DNA from: Alphaproteobacteria bacterium
GTDB taxonomy: Bacteria > Pseudomonadota > Alphaproteobacteria > Micavibrionales > Micavibrionaceae
Length of the DNA stretch: 18,645 bases
Direction: 5' to 3'
Assembly: GCA_030432775.1 (NCBI GenBank)
Contig: JAUILO010000033.1
Location: 1-18,645 of the forward strand
A model generated the notes under the pieces. The model searched no databases, was not told where the DNA came from, and saw only the letters and a program-made list of their open reading frames with translations. Positions 14,969-18,645 of the stretch are shown one piece after another. Within the stretch, counting starts at the first letter, position 1; the number at the start of each line of letters is the position of its first letter. Position numbers and translations under genes: made by a program.

Positions 14969-16396
14969 ATGCCACATATTAAAAATAAAAAAGTTACATT
15001 CTTGCTAAGTATTATGGCGATTTCATTGCTCGGTGCTTTTGGCTTTGCTTTCCCTGCACTTGCCAGTGGCGCGCCAAGTGGTACAGAAACAACGGAAGCT
15101 CTATATTTTGGTAATGATATCGGCGCTATTATATGTCTGGTTATTTTTGTGTGTTCTTACTTTCTGGTTCTGGTTGAAGAAAAAACACATCTAAAAAAAT
15201 CAAAACCTGTACTGCTGGGTGCTGGCGCAATCTGGGTCTGTATCGCGCTCATTGCCCCGAAATATGGGGCAACGCATGAAGATGTGCGCAATGCGGTTCA
15301 CCACGGTCTTGAGGAATACAGCTCGCTCTTGCTCTTCCTTCTTGCCGCAATGACCTACATCGCAGCCCTGGAAGATCGCCGCGTATTTGATGTATTGAGA
15401 ATGAAAATGGTCGAAGCTGGCTTTACATTAAGACAGCTATTCTGGGCTACAGGTATTGGCGCATTCATGCTTTCACCTATCGCGGACAATCTGACAACTG
15501 CACTGGTTCTTGGTGCTGTTGTAATGGCTGTGGGTGCTGGTAACACAAAATTCATTGTCATTGCATGTGTGAATATTGTTAACGCGGCTAATGCCGGCGG
15601 CGCGTTCAGCCCATTTGGCGACATTACAACACTTATGGTTTGGCAAGCTGGTAAAGCCGAATTTTTCGAGTTCTTTACACTCTTCATTCCATCACTGACC
15701 TGTTTCATTATTCCAGCTGCCATTATGCATTTCTTTGTCCCTAAAGAAAAACCGGCCGCTTTAACGGAAAAAACCACGATGAGACAAGGGGCAAAAACTA
15801 TTATCGGTCTTGGCCTTTTGACAATCGTTATGGCTGTTAGTTTCGAACAATTCCTTGGCTTGCCTCCATTTCTTGGGATGATGACAGGTCTATCACTCTT
15901 GATGTTCAAAGCTTACTACATCCGCAAATTCGGTCAGGATAAAGACGAAGACTTTGATATTCTGGATATCGTAGCCTCTGCGGAGTGGGATACATTGCTA
16001 TTCTTCTTCGGGGTTATTTTCAGTGTCGGCGGTCTTGGCTATATCGGCTATCTTGATCTTGCATCCCATACTCTATATGGCGAAATGGGCGCTGACTTTA
16101 CAAACATATCCCTGGGTCTTATCTCGGCAATTGTCGATAATATTCCGGTTATGTTTGCGGTCCTTAGCATGAACCCCGAGCTATCACATTTTCACTGGCT
16201 ACTCATTACCCTTACAACCGGTATCGGCGGTAGCTTACTCTCGATTGGTTCTGCAGCAGGTGTTGCCCTTATGGGCACAGCAAGTGGTTACTACACCTTC
16301 TTTAGCCACTTGAAATGGACACCGGTTATCGCACTTGGTTATATTGCCGCGGTGACCATGCACTATATCGTAAATGGTCATCTTATCCATATGTAA
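14969..16396 (+). CDS. nhaD: NhaD-type Na+/H+ antiporter
   Basis: This 475-residue inner-membrane protein has about 12 helices and exports sodium (or lithium) in exchange for protons. Family motifs are clear: SPIADNLTTALVLG (169-182), NAANAGGAFSPFGDITTLMVW (205-225, ion-binding region with D218) and VDNIPVMFAVL (389-399), all typical of NhaD in the ion transporter superfamily. The N-terminus has a signal-like hydrophobic run ending ALASGAP. ATG at 14969 is chosen over GTG at 14963 because the purine-rich TTAAGAG at 14957-14963 (read from the sequence) is correctly placed for the ATG but would overlap the GTG. The 80 bp in front hold an inverted repeat but no convincing promoter. NhaD suits a marine or otherwise saline habitat, though it is not restricted to one. 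Confidence 0.93.
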   Translation: MPHIKNKKVTFLLSIMAISLLGAFGFAFPALASGAPSGTETTEALYFGNDIGAIICLVIFVCSYFLVLVEEKTHLKKSKPVLLGAGAIWVCIALIAPKYGATHEDVRNAVHHGLEEYSSLLLFLLAAMTYIAALEDRRVFDVLRMKMVEAGFTLRQLFWATGIGAFMLSPIADNLTTALVLGAVVMAVGAGNTKFIVIACVNIVNAANAGGAFSPFGDITTLMVWQAGKAEFFEFFTLFIPSLTCFIIPAAIMHFFVPKEKPAALTEKTTMRQGAKTIIGLGLLTIVMAVSFEQFLGLPPFLGMMTGLSLLMFKAYYIRKFGQDKDEDFDILDIVASAEWDTLLFFFGVIFSVGGLGYIGYLDLASHTLYGEMGADFTNISLGLISAIVDNIPVMFAVLSMNPELSHFHWLLITLTTGIGGSLLSIGSAAGVALMGTASGYYTFFSHLKWTPVIALGYIAAVTMHYIVNGHLIHM

Positions 16397-16403
16397 GAGC
16401 CAC

Positions 16404-16431
16404 TTGATAACTATGGAAGCTTCACAATAAC
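16404..16431 (+). promoter_or_regulatory. Putative promoter of the EamA transporter gene
   Basis: TTGATA (16404-16409, five of six matches to the -35 consensus) is followed after 16 bp by AATAAC (16426-16431, four of six). The predicted transcription start near 16438 would fall inside the inverted repeat at 16434-16467, so a protein bound there would sit on the start site. Confidence 0.35.
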
Positions 16432-16433
16432 TC

Positions 16434-16467
16434 TGATACGGTTGCCAAATGCAAAGCAACCGTATCA
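16434..16467. promoter_or_regulatory. Perfect 12-bp inverted repeat enclosing a start codon
   Basis: TGATACGGTTGC (16434-16445) and GCAACCGTATCA (16456-16467) are perfect reverse complements separated by 10 nt. The ATG of the EamA gene (16449-16451) lies in the loop. No T-run follows either arm, so it is a poor intrinsic terminator. Read as DNA it is a 34-bp dyad operator overlapping the predicted transcription start. Read as RNA it is a hairpin able to hold the start region. Confidence 0.75.
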
Positions 16468-17360
16468 ATTTAAACATCCTAGCTATTATAATCGGGATCA
16501 CCGGATGGACATCATTCGCCATCACCGACACGACTATGAAGTTTGTCGTATCTCACTATAACCAGAGCTTCATCTTATTGGTGGAAGGTGCGATCGGTAC
16601 GCTTGTCTGCGCTATCTGGCTGTTCGTCAAATACAAAAAACATCGCTATGACCGCGCAAGACTCAAATGGCATATCTTACGCGGTATCACTGTTGCCCTT
16701 AATGCCATGTTTATTCTGAACGCCGTATCGCGTATTCCGCTAGCTGATTTTTATAGCATCGCCTTCTTATCACCCTTATTTCTAACAGCGGGTTCAGCCA
16801 TTATATTTAAAGAAAAACTCAGAGCCAGCCGCGTCCTTGCCATTGGTCTGGGCTTTGCCGGTATTATTGTGTTAGCGGGTCCACAATTTTCTTCATTCAA
16901 TATCGGCATCATCTTCGCATTTTTCACGTCTATATTGCTGGCTACGAGCAATCTAATTGCAAAAAAAATTGGCGAAGACGACCCCTTACCGCTTTATGCA
17001 CTCACCCCGTTTATCTTCATTTTGATATCAAATATTCCTCTTTTTGCGCTCAACTATGAAATACCGGAATTTAAACCGCAACTCATATGGGTGTTTGTCA
17101 TTCCGCTATTGGTTATGATTGGGCAGATTTGCGTTGCGCAGGCTTTCGCCAGAGCGCCATCGGCCAGCGCCGTTGCACCATTTTGCTATATTCAGCTCTT
17201 ATGGGGAACTATATTCGGATATTTTATATTCGGCGACATTCCTGGAAACGCAACTATTCTGGGTGGATCCATAGTTGTCACGGCCGGAGTTTACCTCATT
17301 ACATCCGAGAAGAAACACTTTTTAAAACAGGGGATCGAGCTCACCCCGCCAGTCAGCTAA
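16449..17360 (+). CDS. EamA/DMT-family transporter
   Basis: This 303-residue protein has ten predicted transmembrane helices in two homologous EamA halves (about 9-140 and 150-285). The first half contains LRGITVALNAMFILNAVSRIPLADFYSIAFLSPLF and the second AFARAPSASAVAPFCYIQLLWGTIFGYFIF, the standard repeat motifs of drug/metabolite exporters. The substrate is unknown; family members export amino acids, nucleosides, S-adenosylmethionine or other small metabolites. The ATG at 16449 is the only reasonable start: an in-frame TGA lies at 16434-16436 and the next ATG is in the first helix. No good Shine-Dalgarno is present, and the start sits in the loop of a perfect inverted repeat, so expression is probably controlled. 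It converges on the holin-like gene with 9 bp between stops. Confidence 0.9.
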   Translation: MQSNRINLNILAIIIGITGWTSFAITDTTMKFVVSHYNQSFILLVEGAIGTLVCAIWLFVKYKKHRYDRARLKWHILRGITVALNAMFILNAVSRIPLADFYSIAFLSPLFLTAGSAIIFKEKLRASRVLAIGLGFAGIIVLAGPQFSSFNIGIIFAFFTSILLATSNLIAKKIGEDDPLPLYALTPFIFILISNIPLFALNYEIPEFKPQLIWVFVIPLLVMIGQICVAQAFARAPSASAVAPFCYIQLLWGTIFGYFIFGDIPGNATILGGSIVVTAGVYLITSEKKHFLKQGIELTPPVS

Positions 17361-17369
17361 CAACAAGCC

Positions 17370-17990
17370 CTACTCATTCAATTGCATAGTTTCTACAGCC
17401 CGAGCCGCACCACCTTCACCAGCAAGCTTTGCCGTTTGATCCGTCGTTAAACCATCGGCGCTCTTTTTGACAATGGCTGCCGTCATTGCCGGAATAGACG
17501 CGCTCACCGTTTTTTTATCCTCGCTGCGCTTATAAACGTAAACGCCCAGCACAGAAAGACCAACTGTCCAAATCATGCTAAGCGATTCAACCGCTTGTAA
17601 GACAAGGCTCGCCTCGCCCGTCCGAAATACAATCACATATGCAAGCGCAAGCATCTGTGCTGTCCATGTGACAGCCATAAGATATCCGAATGTCGGTCGC
17701 ATACGCCGTATAAATTTATCCTCCGAGGCAATTTCAGTCCGGATTGTTTGCTGAATCATATCCAGCGTATCTTGCGAATAATCGGCCTGTATCTTTGCCA
17801 TAGCTTCAACATGACGATTGGCTTCTGCAATTTGCTCACTATCCATAACGCCATTCATGAGTGCGTCCTGAAATTGTGTTAAGGCGCTAGACACACCTTT
17901 AGCCGCCGGATGATCAACACCCGTGAGTGCCTCGGATAAAATATTGGCCAGCGCCGGAATGCCGAACTGTAACAATAATGGATGAACCAT
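17370..17990 (-). CDS. GTA-type 3TM holin-like protein
   Basis: This 206-residue membrane protein resembles the GTA holin 3TM family, thought to release gene transfer agents or lytic enzymes. It starts with an amphipathic/hydrophobic segment (HPLLLQFGIPALANIL), continues with a charged, helical middle region (about 35-92), then the motif RRMRPTFGYLMAVTW leading into a helix at about 101-122, a second helix at about 135-153, and a cytoplasmic tail. The ATG at 17990 is chosen over one at 18005 because it has a strong GGGAGGT ribosome site and removes overlap with the upstream gene. It follows the SleB-like gene by 1 bp, so the two are coupled. It could also be a structural or regulatory membrane protein of a prophage-like element, but no other phage genes are visible. 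Confidence 0.72.
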   Translation of the reverse strand: MVHPLLLQFGIPALANILSEALTGVDHPAAKGVSSALTQFQDALMNGVMDSEQIAEANRHVEAMAKIQADYSQDTLDMIQQTIRTEIASEDKFIRRMRPTFGYLMAVTWTAQMLALAYVIVFRTGEASLVLQAVESLSMIWTVGLSVLGVYVYKRSEDKKTVSASIPAMTAAIVKKSADGLTTDQTAKLAGEGGAARAVETMQLNE

Positions 17991-17991
17991 G

Positions 17992-18504
17992 TTACCTCCC
18001 GTCATGCTCAGGCAAATCTACCAGCGCATAGAAAATGTGATTACCAATGACCGCCACAGGTTTTTCCCGCACAGCCCATGATGGCGTAATGCCGCGTGCA
18101 TGGTAATGTGTCGCGCCGCCCGTGACATCATCACCGCGCGCATAGACATAGCGCCGCGCGATACGTTTTGCCGTCGTGAAATATAAATCCCTTTCATCCA
18201 TAGCCAAAAGCTTTGACAGGTTCGGGTCATCAACATTCCAACAACTAAATTGATATGGTTTCTGGCAAATCTGAATAATGGTATTCCCCCACCAATATCC
18301 ATCTTCATGATGTTCGGCAATACGCAGGCGATTCATAATAACGGCGGCAACTCCGCTCATTCCCGCGCTGCCCTCGCCGCGCGCCTCGCCCCATATTGTG
18401 CGGGCGAGTACATCGACTTCCAATTCTTTACGAAAGGCCTTTTCAGGGTTATTGGACAGGCTTATAACCTGCGCCCTATATTGATCAGGGATCAGTGTTT
18501 TCAT
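17992..18504 (-). CDS. SleB-like cell wall hydrolase (endolysin-type)
   Basis: This 170-residue protein has the hydrolase_2/SleB domain over about residues 31-162. LARTIWGEARGEG carries the catalytic Glu (E40), followed by GVAAVIMNRL, WWGNTIIQICQKPYQFSCWN and a C-terminal GGATHYHARGITPSW block. The domain cleaves peptidoglycan as a lytic transglycosylase or amidase-like enzyme. No signal peptide is present, which is typical of an endolysin that needs a holin to cross the membrane; a holin-like gene follows by 1 bp. The ATG has AAGGA 8 nt upstream. Small SleB proteins next to GTA holins are seen in Alphaproteobacteria as lysis modules. A housekeeping cell-wall role cannot be excluded. Confidence 0.85.
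   Translation of the reverse strand: MKTLIPDQYRAQVISLSNNPEKAFRKELEVDVLARTIWGEARGEGSAGMSGVAAVIMNRLRIAEHHEDGYWWGNTIIQICQKPYQFSCWNVDDPNLSKLLAMDERDLYFTTAKRIARRYVYARGDDVTGGATHYHARGITPSWAVREKPVAVIGNHIFYALVDLPEHDGR
17994..18000 (-). promoter_or_regulatory. Strong ribosome binding site of the holin-like gene
   Basis: GGGAGGT (minus strand) lies 3-4 nt before the ATG at 17988-17990 and overlaps the stop codon of the SleB-like gene by one base. It decides the start and implies coupled translation. Confidence 0.7.
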
Positions 18505-18539
18505 CTCTTTGTCCTTACTTATCTTTTATGATGTTGTTC

Positions 18540-18645
18540 TTATGAGTGACCTTCGTCTTGTCGCATACCAGCATGCAGCGCCTGTGTTTTCCTCGCCGTA
18601 CGGTCAAGCTTATGTTCAATACGCAATAGATGATCAATAAGCCGC
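18540..18645 (-). CDS. 3' end of a small coiled-coil-like protein (cut by window edge)
   Basis: The minus strand is open from the window edge for 34 codons, reading LIDHLLRIEHKLDRTARK, then a short tail, ending with TAA at 18540-18542. The heptad-like Leu/Ile spacing and alternating charge suggest an alpha helix or coiled coil. It lies 35 bp upstream of the SleB-like gene on the same strand, so it may be the first gene seen of a lysis or GTA-like operon. Not identified. Confidence 0.45.
   Translation of the reverse strand, partial: RLIDHLLRIEHKLDRTARKTQALHAGMRQDEGHS

Noticed and set aside
17991..18005. Longer start for the holin-like protein at 18005
   Set aside because: It would overlap the SleB-like gene and would place the strong GGGAGGT site inside the coding region.
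1..18645. CRISPR array, tRNA, rRNA, insertion sequence or integrase
   Set aside because: No repeated spacer-like units, tRNA-like cloverleaf, rRNA stretch, transposase motif or terminal inverted repeats were seen by eye.

Overview
The window suggests an alphaproteobacterium with a moderately AT-rich genome. The evidence is a sphingolipid (ceramide) gene cluster of the type known from Sphingomonas and Caulobacter, short Alphaproteobacteria-style operons, and a holin resembling the gene-transfer-agent (GTA) family next to a SleB-like cell-wall hydrolase. The genus cannot be named from sequence reading alone. No rRNA, tRNA, CRISPR array, insertion sequence or integrase was seen, so this looks like ordinary chromosome.

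Region 1 (1-9251) is a sphingolipid island. It opens with the 3' part of serine palmitoyltransferase (+ strand). A three-gene minus-strand operon (4001 to 799) faces it: a CDP-alcohol phosphotransferase with an extra N-terminal domain, a lipid kinase resembling bacterial ceramide kinase, and a protein resembling the Tam41/Mmp37 phosphatidate cytidylyltransferases. Divergent from this operon are a calcineurin-like phosphoesterase (4021-4953) and a LicC-type cytidylyltransferase (5055-5843). A second minus-strand operon (9251 to 5876) encodes a di-iron fatty acid hydroxylase, a bacterial ceramide synthase, a MobA-like nucleotidyltransferase and a secreted DUF2147 protein. Read together: Spt makes the sphingoid base, ceramide synthase acylates it, the hydroxylase may hydroxylate it, the kinase makes ceramide-1-phosphate, and the cytidylyltransferases plus the CDP-alcohol enzyme add a phosphorylated head group. 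The head group itself cannot be read from sequence.

Region 2 (9389-12251, minus) has a HIT-family protein followed by LptF and LptG, permease subunits of the lipid export machine. They lie next to ceramide genes and are not followed by lptD/surA, which raises the possibility that this pair exports sphingolipid.

Region 3 (12361-14871, plus) is a Wzx-like flippase followed immediately by a CDP-glycerol glycerophosphotransferase-like protein, a small surface-polymer operon, ending with a six-codon reading frame that looks like the start of a lost gene.

Region 4 (14969-17360, plus) holds a NhaD Na+/H+ antiporter and an EamA/DMT-family transporter. The start codon of the latter sits in the loop of a perfect 12-bp inverted repeat.

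Region 5 (17370-18645, minus) is a lysis-like pair (SleB-type hydrolase and GTA-type holin) preceded by the 3' end of a small coiled-coil-like protein cut by the window edge.
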